Below the pieces are notes generated by a model. The model did no database searches. It saw nothing but the letters and a program-made list of their open reading frames with translations, and had not been told where the DNA came from. This document shows positions 1 to 6,312 of a DNA stretch of 11,758 nucleotides, one piece after another; positions within the stretch are counted from its first letter, which is position 1, and every line of letters begins with the position of its first letter. The translations under genes were made by a program, and so were the position numbers. Origin of the DNA: Candidatus Pelagibacterales bacterium (lineage in GTDB: Bacteria > Pseudomonadota > Alphaproteobacteria > Pelagibacterales > Pelagibacteraceae); the NCBI GenBank assembly GCA_016882185.1, contig VHCC01000016.1, forward strand, positions 1 through 11,758. Reading direction: 5' to 3'.

Positions 1-1348
1 AATGGCTTGGTGCATTTTTTGCAATCCAAGCTAACATTGGAATCATTGCAACCTGACCTAAGGGAGATTCAATTGCTGTATTAATAACTGCAATAAATCT
101 TGCATCCACCACACCATTTGTAACTGAGGCTGTCCACTGATGAAGTCCGTAATACATGCCAATACTTGGCAAAAATAATATCGATCCTAAAATGGATAAG
201 ATGACTACAATTTTTGCAATGGAATTATTTGCCATAAAAGGACGTAAAAAAATAATTCCAAGTAAAGTTAGTACAGATGCGATTAAAGAAATTGCAGATA
301 AAAATTGTTCATCAAATTTTAATACATCAATTTCAAACCAAGTCAGTCCAGGACCTGGTGCTGGCATCGCACGAAAGATAAAAATAATAATAGCGGTGCC
401 AACAATGGTGTAACTTAAATGTTTTGGCATCTCTTTCATAAGTTTATACATTAAAAAAATCACAATGGACATTGATCCAACAAAAACAATTTCTTGAGCA
501 AAGGGAACTTTCAGTGAGCCAATGGTTAAGGTGAAAACCACAAAGACAAAGGAGCCGCCTAAAATCCACCAGTTCACCTTTGTGGTATTTAAATTTTCAG
601 GTAAGTTTTTATTAAGTTGTTTAAATAATTCTTGTTGTTTGTGTTTTAAATAAAAAGATAAAAATACACCAAGGACAGAAATAAAAGGAATGATTAGAGC
701 GTACAAATAAACAGAGGCATACAAGGATACTTTTTCTGTCTGACTTAGTCCTTGCGAATTGCTAAAAATTATAATGTTTGCAAAAGCTACAAGAATGGTG
801 CCAGAAATAATTGCAAATCTTCCAAGGGTTTGAACGGTGGTGTGCATGGCTTTGATATCATCCTTAACATAAGGATTTCCTTGCTCATCAAAATTTGGAA
901 CAGCTTCGACGGTCATGGCATCTGCAACCACATCTTGAATAACGTAGCCGATGGGAGATAAAATTACGCTGATTACAAACCAAGTCTCAATTGCTAAATA
1001 CCCTGCCATGAATTTAGTATGAGCGATCAGTCCATACATAATTAAAATACTGCAAGCAATTAAACCTGCTCCCAAAAACACTAAATAATTTTTCCTACTC
1101 CAAATTAAATCCACTAAATGACCAAGGGGCATTTTTAAAACCCATGGAATTCCTGCCCAAAATCCAAGGCCTGCTAGAAAGGCTGCGGATAAATTTAAAT
1201 AATCTTTAACAAAAAAAGTTCCAACAATTCCAGTCAGTCCTGAAACTCCTGCAGCCACATAAATCATTAACGGCGGCAAATAGCTCAGACGAAATTGTCT
1301 ACCAAGATCAATAAAAGTAATTGAAAAAAAAAGGATAATCTTTCTCAT
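1..1348 (-). CDS. BT1-type folate/biopterin-like MFS transporter (3' end outside window)
   Basis: This is a polytopic inner-membrane protein read from an ATG at 1348. A stop codon lies immediately upstream in frame, so this start is firm. At least 449 residues are coded before the window edge and no stop is reached. About ten or more hydrophobic helices are visible. Two motifs point to the BT1/FBT branch of the major facilitator superfamily: KMPLGHLVDLIW at about residues 72-83, resembling the loop after helix 2 (kp.yGl.sD), and QDVVADAMTVE at 138-148, resembling the BT1 signature D.vvDalvvE. Family members move folates, biopterin or other solutes by proton symport; the substrate here cannot be read from sequence. 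It is last in a minus-strand run after the coiled-coil ORF and nadE (63-base gap), so co-transcription is possible. I see no clear Shine-Dalgarno site. Alternative: another MFS subfamily with unknown substrate. Confidence 0.75.
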   Translation of the reverse strand, partial: MRKIILFFSITFIDLGRQFRLSYLPPLMIYVAAGVSGLTGIVGTFFVKDYLNLSAAFLAGLGFWAGIPWVLKMPLGHLVDLIWSRKNYLVFLGAGLIACSILIMYGLIAHTKFMAGYLAIETWFVISVILSPIGYVIQDVVADAMTVEAVPNFDEQGNPYVKDDIKAMHTTVQTLGRFAIISGTILVAFANIIIFSNSQGLSQTEKVSLYASVYLYALIIPFISVLGVFLSFYLKHKQQELFKQLNKNLPENLNTTKVNWWILGGSFVFVVFTLTIGSLKVPFAQEIVFVGSMSIVIFLMYKLMKEMPKHLSYTIVGTAIIIFIFRAMPAPGPGLTWFEIDVLKFDEQFLSAISLIASVLTLLGIIFLRPFMANNSIAKIVVILSILGSILFLPSIGMYYGLHQWTASVTNGVVDARFIAVINTAIESPLGQVAMIPMLAWIAKNAPSH

Positions 1349-1411
1349 TTATTAATTTGGCTTAAAAGAGAATGAACAATAGACAAAAGTTAAAAGTTAA
1401 AATAATTAAAT

Positions 1412-1600
1412 TTATTTGAAAAACTTCTTAAATCTTTCAATACTAGTTGTTAGAGGATTATAAACACTTTCGATAAAAGATATATGGCTATTTAATCGAG
1501 TATTGAGGCTATCAAGTTTTTCATTTAATTGTTTAATTTCAGTTAAAATTAATTTTTGATTTTTATCAATTATTTTTTTTATTGATTTTATATCACTCAT
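1412..1600 (-). CDS. Small coiled-coil protein, unknown function
   Basis: This 62-residue protein starts at ATG 1600. It is rich in Lys, Ile, Leu and Asn. Leu/Ile spacing across residues 5-37 (for example LTEIKQLNEKLDSLNTRL) gives a heptad-like pattern predicting a coiled coil. It is followed by a conserved-looking tail, SHISFIESVYNPL, and a basic end, RFKKFFK. There is no signal peptide or membrane helix. I do not recognise a named family. The coiled coil suggests oligomerisation or a partner protein. It lies 38 bases after nadE and 63 bases before the transporter on the same strand. No strong ribosome-binding site is visible, so expression most likely depends on the upstream genes. It is probably real, because the codon pattern and the amphipathic heptads are hard to explain as noise. 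Confidence 0.6.
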   Translation of the reverse strand: MSDIKSIKKIIDKNQKLILTEIKQLNEKLDSLNTRLNSHISFIESVYNPLTTSIERFKKFFK

Positions 1601-1638
1601 GTTTTGTTTTTTTTAAGTTTATATATTTAATAAATATC

Positions 1639-2379
1639 TCAATTATTATCAAAAGTGCACACCGGAATAGGATTAATTTTATGTAAATTTTTTTCTCTTA
1701 TTTCTAAATATTTTGCATGATTTTTATCCTTTGGATCATTCATAGCTTTTTCTAGTTCTAAATAGGTCATTCCTAATTGTTTCTCATCCGTCCTGCCATC
1801 TCGCCATAATCCATCAGTGGGTTGAGCAGTAATTATTTCATCTAATATATTTAGATATTTTCCCATTTCCCATACTTCAGTTTTAAGGCAATCTGCGATG
1901 GGTGATATATCAACTCCGCCGTCGCCATATTTAGTATAAAAACCCACACCAAAATCCTCAACTTTATTTCCAGTACCAACCACGATTCCATTATTTGATC
2001 CTGCAACTTGATAAAGGGTTAGCATTCGCATTCGAGCTCTTGAATTTGCAAAGGCATGTTCGGAATTAAAATTATTTAATGTTTTAGAAAATGCGTTAAA
2101 AGTTTCATCTAGATTAATAATAAGCCCGTCAACATTTTTAAAATTTTTCTTTAGCCATTGAATGTGAGCTTTACTTAAATCATCTTGAAACTTTAATTGA
2201 TGAATAGGCATGGATAGTGCTTTAACATTTAGTCCGGTTAAAGCTGCAATAGTACTGACCACTGCAGAGTCTATCCCTCCTGAAACACCAACAACTAAAC
2301 ACGATGGCTTTTTTGGCATAGATTTGATGTATTTTAAAATCCAATTTTTTATATATTTAACTCTTTCCTCTACTGTCAT
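1639..2379 (-). CDS. nadE: NAD+ synthetase, ammonia-dependent type
   Basis: NadE makes NAD+ from nicotinic acid adenine dinucleotide, ATP and ammonia in the cytoplasm, the last step of NAD biosynthesis. The 246-residue length matches the short form with no N-terminal glutaminase domain, so free ammonia should be the nitrogen donor. Visible motifs are the PP-loop GVSGGIDSAV (31-40), which binds ATP pyrophosphate; NSRARMRMLTLY (112-123); GTGNKVEDFGVGFYTKYGDGG (136-155), which carries substrate and metal-binding residues; SPIADCLKTEVW (159-170); and PTDGLWRDGRTDEKQLGMTY (187-206), the NadE-specific active-site loop. The start at ATG 2379 gives the normal N-terminus (TVEERVKYIKNWI). Only 4 bases separate it from the preceding MptE-like gene, which strongly suggests an operon. 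It appears intact with all key motifs present. Confidence 0.95.
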   Translation of the reverse strand: MTVEERVKYIKNWILKYIKSMPKKPSCLVVGVSGGIDSAVVSTIAALTGLNVKALSMPIHQLKFQDDLSKAHIQWLKKNFKNVDGLIINLDETFNAFSKTLNNFNSEHAFANSRARMRMLTLYQVAGSNNGIVVGTGNKVEDFGVGFYTKYGDGGVDISPIADCLKTEVWEMGKYLNILDEIITAQPTDGLWRDGRTDEKQLGMTYLELEKAMNDPKDKNHAKYLEIREKNLHKINPIPVCTFDNN

Positions 2380-2383
2380 TTAT

Positions 2384-3124
2384 TTAATTTTTATAATCTG
2401 GAGTTTGTAACCATAGTTGATCAATTTTACTTAATTTAATAGGATCAAATTTATCAACTTCTTCCCAATATCTACCAGATCGTACCATATAATTTAATTT
2501 TTTTTCAAACGCTAAAGCTTTATTTATTGCTTTCAAATTTAATTCTAATATTTTTTTTTTAATGCTTTGAAAAATTTGTGGCTTCTTTTTTAAATCATCT
2601 ACACACACCTTTGGAAATAATAGTCGCGAATGATCTTGTTCTGATAAATTAACTACAGAACAATTATTAAATTTTGCAATGGCCATTAGACGTGCAGATT
2701 TTGCCTCCAGTGATTGTAATGTAATATCATCACGCAACGGATCTGGATTTCCTTTTCCATAAAAATGATTATTAGATATTTTATTAGAATAAATCATATC
2801 GCAACCAAGATAAGCAATCACGTCAGGTTTTAATGCACCAAGTGCCCAATATCCTGCGGTAAAAGCCATGGTGCCGCCTGCATACACAAAGCCGCCAAAT
2901 TTATTTTGAATGCGCACATAATCTTTTGCAGTAATTATTTTTTTCACATTAAAATTTTTTGGCTGATGTTGAACTGGAAAATCTTCAGGATAAATTACAA
3001 AGTCCCACTCTGGCTTTAATCGCCAAGCATTATTAATTGCAACAAAGTTGTTAAATAAAGAAAGATCTAATGAATTGATACGAACCGCATCGGGTGCACT
3101 ACCAACGATTAAAACCAAATTCAT
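2384..3124 (-). CDS. MptE/DUF115-like nucleotide-sugar or pterin-fold protein
   Basis: This is a 246-residue cytoplasmic protein with no signal peptide. Its N-terminus, MNLVLIVGSAPDAVRI, is a Rossmann-type beta strand plus glycine turn. AINNAWRLKPEWDFVIYPEDF (29-49) follows, then GGTMAFTAGYWALGALKPDVIAYLGCDM (83-110) and NNHFYGKGNPDPLRDDITLQS (118-138). This order resembles the 6-hydroxymethylpterin diphosphokinase MptE-like/DUF115 superfamily, which in bacteria also includes glycosyltransferase-like motility accessory factors. The family assignment is from motif memory and only moderate, and the substrate is unknown. The last 60 residues are lysine-rich helices. AGAGG at 3131-3135, six bases before the ATG, makes a good ribosome-binding site. 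It is followed 4 bases later by nadE and preceded 31 bases earlier by a tiny membrane protein. No enzyme activity can be claimed. Confidence 0.6.
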   Translation of the reverse strand: MNLVLIVGSAPDAVRINSLDLSLFNNFVAINNAWRLKPEWDFVIYPEDFPVQHQPKNFNVKKIITAKDYVRIQNKFGGFVYAGGTMAFTAGYWALGALKPDVIAYLGCDMIYSNKISNNHFYGKGNPDPLRDDITLQSLEAKSARLMAIAKFNNCSVVNLSEQDHSRLLFPKVCVDDLKKKPQIFQSIKKKILELNLKAINKALAFEKKLNYMVRSGRYWEEVDKFDPIKLSKIDQLWLQTPDYKN

Positions 3125-3155
3125 AACGTGCCTCTATAGTTATTTAATGGGTTTA

Positions 3156-3287
3156 TTAAACTTTATTATTTCCTTTTAAATCAACTTTGTTCTCTGTTTT
3201 TTTCTTACAACATACAAGATAAACAGCTGTTGCAACGCTGGTTGCTAAACTAAGTATAGATAAGCTAAAGCATATTTTTTTAATCAT
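3156..3287 (-). CDS. 43-residue single-pass membrane protein
   Basis: This small ORF starts at ATG 3287 and stops at TAA 3158-3156. It encodes MIKKICFSLSILSLATSV, then ATAVYLVCCKKKTEN and a short polar tail. There is one hydrophobic segment (about residues 5-27) with a positively charged N-terminus. A CC pair then leads into a KKK stop-transfer stretch, giving a predicted N-in or signal-anchor topology with a short charged tail of about 16 residues. I do not recognise a family. It sits 31 bases upstream of the MptE-like gene on the same strand and could head that operon. No Shine-Dalgarno motif is visible. The coherent membrane-anchor architecture and the stop just before the next gene support reality, but a chance ORF in AT-rich DNA is not excluded. 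Confidence 0.45.
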   Translation of the reverse strand: MIKKICFSLSILSLATSVATAVYLVCCKKKTENKVDLKGNNKV

Positions 3288-3402
3288 AAACTTATTTTAT
3301 CATAACAAATTTTATTTAAACTATATTTTAATTTAAATTTGAAAGACTGCGACTTTATGTTTTTAATTAATCCTTTGTAATGTTTAATTAAATTAAAAAG
3401 TG

Positions 3403-3408
3403 TAATAT
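3403..3408 (+). promoter_or_regulatory. Possible -10 element of the deacetylase/photolyase operon
   Basis: TAATAT lies 6 bases before the ATG at 3415, in an AT-rich divergent intergenic region (3288-3414). If used, the transcript would start at or very near the ATG, giving a leaderless or almost leaderless mRNA. This would fit the absence of any Shine-Dalgarno sequence there. No convincing -35 hexamer sits at the right spacing. It is weak evidence, because such hexamers are common in this base composition. Confidence 0.25.
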
Positions 3409-3414
3409 TCAATC

Positions 3415-4323
3415 ATGCTTCCTATTATAAATCATCCAGATTATGTAGCTCAAATCGGTGATGATCATAAATTCCCAATCAAAAAATTTGGTGAACTATT
3501 TAAATTATTGCAAAGTGATAGAATAGTAAGTAAGAAAAATTTACATATCCCAAGTCCTGCAAGTTTAGAAGATTTAGCAAGGGTGCATACCCATGAGTAC
3601 ATTGAAAAAATATCTAATTTAACGTTAAGCCAAGAGGAAGAGAGAAAATTAGGTTTTCCAATGGTCCCAAGCGTTCGACAGCGATCTTTCGTTGCTACGG
3701 GAGGAACTATTTTAGCAGCACAACTTGCATTAAACGAGGGACTTGCATGTAATACCGCAGGTGGATCGCATCATGCTTTTGCAAACTCAGGCAATGGTTA
3801 CTGCGTATTCAATGATGTAGCGGTAGCTGCAAAAAAATTAATTACTGAGCATCATATTAAAAATATTTTAATTTTTGATCTAGATGTTCATCAAGGTGAT
3901 GGGACGGCCAAAATTTTTGAAAACGATGAAAATGTTTTTACTTTAAGTATTCATTCTAAAAAAAATTATCCCCTTAATAAACAGTTAAGTAATTTAGATA
4001 TTGAATTGGATGAGGGGATAAAAGATGATGAATATTTAGAAATCGTCTTTAATGCTTTAGAGGAAATGAATAAAAAAAAATTTGATTATGTATTTTACGT
4101 TGCTGGAGTTGATGTGCACGAGGATGATAGAATTGGAAAATTTAAAATTAGTACTGAAGGAATTAAAAGAAGAGAGGAATTAGTTATTCATAACTTTTAT
4201 AAAAAAAGGGTTCCTCTTTGTGGCGTATTGGGTGGGGGATACAATAAAGACTTTAATCAATTAGTTTATCTGCACTCGTTACTACACCGAACTTGTCATA
4301 ATTTATTACATCATGAAAATTAG
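3415..4323 (+). CDS. Class IV (HDAC11-like) deacetylase-family hydrolase
   Basis: This is a 302-residue member of the arginase/deacetylase fold. Bacterial members remove acetyl groups from small amines or protein lysines; the substrate here is unknown and histones are not implied. The active site is complete: the catalytic His pair in GGSHHAFANSGNGYCVFND (His119, His120); the metal site DLDVHQGDGT with Asp155 (potassium-type position), Asp157 and His159 (zinc ligands); Asp233 in AGVDVHEDDRIG as the third zinc ligand; and the transition-state Tyr276 in LGGGYNKD. The SHHAF and AGVDVHEDDR wording is closest to class IV enzymes. It is cytoplasmic, without a signal peptide. Its last 11 bases overlap the start of the photolyase-like gene, which argues for translational coupling. 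The start ATG has no Shine-Dalgarno site. Confidence 0.88.
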   Translation: MLPIINHPDYVAQIGDDHKFPIKKFGELFKLLQSDRIVSKKNLHIPSPASLEDLARVHTHEYIEKISNLTLSQEEERKLGFPMVPSVRQRSFVATGGTILAAQLALNEGLACNTAGGSHHAFANSGNGYCVFNDVAVAAKKLITEHHIKNILIFDLDVHQGDGTAKIFENDENVFTLSIHSKKNYPLNKQLSNLDIELDEGIKDDEYLEIVFNALEEMNKKKFDYVFYVAGVDVHEDDRIGKFKISTEGIKRREELVIHNFYKKRVPLCGVLGGGYNKDFNQLVYLHSLLHRTCHNLLHHEN

Positions 4324-5461
4324 AACAGAAGCCGTTAATCACCTTAATCATTTTTGCGAAAATTTTCTAAGTCAATATTCAAAGAGTCGAAATTTTGATT
4401 TTGGTAAAAATAAAAGAGATAACACCAGTTGTTTATCAAAATACATTACCCACCGAGTGATTGATGAATTAGAAGTTATAAAATCAGCTCATTCAAAATA
4501 TCCTTATCTTACCATTGAAAAATTTATCCAAGAAGTATTCTGGCGAACATATTGGAAAGGTTGGTTGGAACTACGCCCTAGGGTTTGGCAAGTTTATATA
4601 CAAGATTTAATAAAATTAGAGGAAGAGAAGAAAAATATAAATTATCAAAATGCAATTCATGCAACTACAACAGTTGAATGTTTTAATGACTGGGTACACG
4701 AGTTAAAGGAGACAGGATATTTGCATAATCATGTAAGAATGTGGTTTGCAAGTATTTGGATTTTTACTTTAAAACTTCCTTGGCAACTTGGGGCTGATTT
4801 TTTTTTAAAACATTTACTCGATGGTGACGCTGCATCCAATACATTAAGTTGGCGTTGGGTTGCGGGGTTGCAGACAAAAGGTAAACATTATTTAGCAACC
4901 ACTTGGAATATTAATAAATTCTCAGCAAAAAAATATGAAAATTTAGCATTAAATGAGAAAGCAGCCTCATTATTTGAAAGTGAAAATTTTACGCAAACTC
5001 CACTACACTTTGACAAAATAGAAAATGAAAACTCATTATTTCTTATCCATAATTTAGATAGTTCGTATTTATTAAAACATAAGGAAAAAAAATTTAATCA
5101 TTATGGTATGTTGGATTTTAATTCTTTATTAGAAAAAGAGGGTTATTCGAAAAATGTAATAAATTTTAAAAGTCTTATAAATCTTGAAATTTTTGAGCAA
5201 ATAAAAACTGAATTTAATTCTAATATTATTATAAAAAATTTAGATGATCTTTTAAAAGTCGTGAGAGAAAATAATATCAAATGCGTGATTATGCCCTATC
5301 TGACCTGTGGTTACGAAAATGATTTTATTAGTAAGATTAAGAAAACAATAAAAATTTATTATTTAGCTAGGGATTATGATCAATTTTGTTTTCCTTTTTC
5401 AACTAAAGGTTTTTTTGCCTTTAAAGAACAAATTCCTAAAATTTTAAGCAAAATTTTATAA
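4313..5461 (+). CDS. Photolyase/cryptochrome-type FAD protein with N-terminal FAD domain
   Basis: This 382-residue protein holds the FAD-binding helical domain of the photolyase/cryptochrome family at its N-terminus (about 15-215). Normal photolyases place that domain after an alpha/beta antenna domain. Seen here are SCLSKYIT (39-46; FAD phosphate loop, compare TSxLSxYL), FWRTYWKGW (76-84), TGYLHNHVRMWFASI (134-148) and DGDAASNTLSWRW (170-182). By alignment to E. coli PhrB, Asn176 matches the Asn near FAD N5, and Trp180 and Trp157 match Trp382 and Trp359 of the electron-transfer chain. No Trp is evident where the outermost Trp306 should be. Residues 240-382 look alpha/beta (SLFLIHNLD, IKCVIMPYLTCGYEND, IKIYYLARDYDQF) and may be a relocated antenna domain. 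The role is either light-driven DNA repair or signalling; sequence alone cannot say which. It overlaps the deacetylase gene by 11 bases. Confidence 0.82.
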   Translation: MKIRTEAVNHLNHFCENFLSQYSKSRNFDFGKNKRDNTSCLSKYITHRVIDELEVIKSAHSKYPYLTIEKFIQEVFWRTYWKGWLELRPRVWQVYIQDLIKLEEEKKNINYQNAIHATTTVECFNDWVHELKETGYLHNHVRMWFASIWIFTLKLPWQLGADFFLKHLLDGDAASNTLSWRWVAGLQTKGKHYLATTWNINKFSAKKYENLALNEKAASLFESENFTQTPLHFDKIENENSLFLIHNLDSSYLLKHKEKKFNHYGMLDFNSLLEKEGYSKNVINFKSLINLEIFEQIKTEFNSNIIIKNLDDLLKVVRENNIKCVIMPYLTCGYENDFISKIKKTIKIYYLARDYDQFCFPFSTKGFFAFKEQIPKILSKIL

Positions 5462-5495
5462 AAAAATTGCACGTATATTTTTCTAAATTTTACTG

Positions 5496-5501
5496 TACAA
5501 T
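5496..5501 (+). promoter_or_regulatory. Possible -10 element of sodB
   Basis: TACAAT (5 of 6 to TATAAT) lies 13 bases before the sodB ATG, with TG directly in front of it. A TTGCAC at 5467-5472 is a good -35 hexamer but is 23 bases away, too far for standard spacing. The 53-base spacer after the photolyase-like gene is large enough for a promoter, but read-through from that operon is equally possible. Confidence 0.25.
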
Positions 5502-5514
5502 TGGTAAATAAAAA

Positions 5515-6105
5515 ATGTTTACATTACCTAATTTAAATTACGCAAAGAACGCACTGGATCCTATAATGAGTGTGGAAACATTAGATTTGCATCACAGCAA
5601 ACATCATCAAACTTATATCACTAACTTAAATAATCTCATCAAAGGTACCTCTTTTGAAAAAGCATCCCTTGAAGATATTGTTAAACAGACCGCAAATGAT
5701 CCAAGCAAGGCTGGAATCTTTAATAACGCCGGACAACATTACAATCACATTTTATTCTGGAAGTGTATGCGCCCAAGCGGTGGTGGTAAGATGCCAGAAA
5801 AATTAGAGAAAAAAATTATTAAAACTTTTGGTACCGTTGAAAAATTTAAAGAAGACTTTATTCAAGCAGGTGTTACTCAATTTGGCTCGGGTTGGGCTTG
5901 GCTTTCTTTAAAAGGCGATGAATTAGTCATCAGCAAAACTGCAAATGGTTCAAATCCGTTAGTAGATAATCTGAAACCTATTTTTGGCTGTGATGTGTGG
6001 GAACATGCATATTATGTAGATTATAGAAATCGAAGACCCGATTATCTTAAAGCCTTCGTTGAAAAATTAGCTAATTGGGAATTTGTAGAATCTCAATTAA
6101 ATTAA
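5515..6105 (+). CDS. sodB: Superoxide dismutase, iron type
   Basis: This enzyme converts superoxide to hydrogen peroxide and oxygen. The 196 residues match the Fe/Mn family length, with no signal peptide, so it is cytoplasmic. Predicted metal ligands are His27 (in DLHHSKHHQTY), His78 (in NNAGQHYNHILFW), Asp160 and His164 (in FGCDVWEHAYY). The metal preference reads as iron: Gln74 sits at the position of E. coli FeSOD Gln69, and TANGSNPL has Gly where MnSODs carry the active-site Gln (ANQ). A cambialistic enzyme is not excluded. The hallmark FGSGWAWL is at 123-130. No Shine-Dalgarno motif precedes the ATG. It follows the photolyase-like gene and ends at a good terminator, consistent with a light/oxidative-stress gene group. 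Confidence 0.96.
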   Translation: MFTLPNLNYAKNALDPIMSVETLDLHHSKHHQTYITNLNNLIKGTSFEKASLEDIVKQTANDPSKAGIFNNAGQHYNHILFWKCMRPSGGGKMPEKLEKKIIKTFGTVEKFKEDFIQAGVTQFGSGWAWLSLKGDELVISKTANGSNPLVDNLKPIFGCDVWEHAYYVDYRNRRPDYLKAFVEKLANWEFVESQLN

Positions 6106-6121
6106 GTTTTATTTATTTACA

Positions 6122-6145
6122 ACAAATAGTTGTATTTGTTTTTTT
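6122..6145 (+). terminator. Intrinsic terminator after sodB
   Basis: ACAAATA (6122-6128) and TATTTGT (6133-6139) form a 7-bp stem with a GTTG loop, running directly into a tract of seven T (6139-6145). It sits 16 bases after the sodB stop. An overlapping alternative pairing, ACAAC with GTTGT, also exists. Confidence 0.65.
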
Positions 6146-6164
6146 ACATTTATTTATTTTTAAA

Positions 6165-6307
6165 CCCCCTCGACTCTCCGTTAAGTTTCTGCTCTAATTA
6201 ATCCATTATGGCTGGGTACAATCGGTCATTAATTCAGACTGAAAGTTCCAGGGCTAAAGTTTTTTTAAAACAAGCACAGCCATTTAACAAAAATAAACAA
6301 TGAGGGG
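6165..6307 (+). promoter_or_regulatory. Candidate structured leader of the aldehyde dehydrogenase mRNA
   Basis: Three long-range complementarities are visible upstream of the aldehyde dehydrogenase gene. CCCCTC (6166-6171) is the exact complement of the Shine-Dalgarno GAGGGG (6302-6307), extendable by a G-U pair (6172 with 6301). Inside this, ATGGCTG (6208-6214) complements CAGCCAT (6277-6283). A third pair, AATTAAT (6196-6202) with ATTAATT (6228-6234), would enclose ATGGCTG in its loop, so it is either an alternative fold or a pseudoknot. The C5 run and the relatively GC-rich stretch stand out in this AT-rich DNA. Nested helices ending on the ribosome-binding site are a typical layout for translational control elements. 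I do not recognise a known riboswitch class. Confidence 0.4.
6302..6307 (+). promoter_or_regulatory. Strong ribosome-binding site of the aldehyde dehydrogenase gene
   Basis: GAGGGG lies five bases before the ATG at 6313. Most genes in this window have no Shine-Dalgarno match, so this one is unusually strong. It fixes the start codon and suggests high or controlled translation. Confidence 0.75.
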
Positions 6308-6312
6308 AAACA

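Noticed and set aside
156..413. Plus-strand ORF of 85 codons
   Set aside because: It lies wholly inside the minus-strand BT1-type transporter, whose frame has clear membrane helices and motifs; the plus translation has no recognisable pattern.
752..961. Plus-strand ORF of 69 codons
   Set aside because: It is antisense to the transporter's QDVVADAMTVE region and has no independent support.
1623..1637. ATATTTA-A-TAAATAT palindrome after nadE as a terminator
   Set aside because: It is pure A/T with no loop room, and no T tract follows on the minus strand; it is expected by chance in this composition.
2210..2410. Plus-strand ORF of 66 codons
   Set aside because: It is antisense to nadE, covering its PP-loop; it is a shadow.
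3415..4323. Reading the deacetylase-family gene as a histone deacetylase acquired from eukaryotes
   Set aside because: Class IV-like members are common in bacteria, and codon use and base composition match the neighbours, so no transfer signal is visible.
6233..6243. TTCAG-A-CTGAA palindrome as an operator of the aldehyde dehydrogenase gene
   Set aside because: It is short, not extended by flanking bases, and falls inside the putative RNA leader; it is not strong enough to list by itself.
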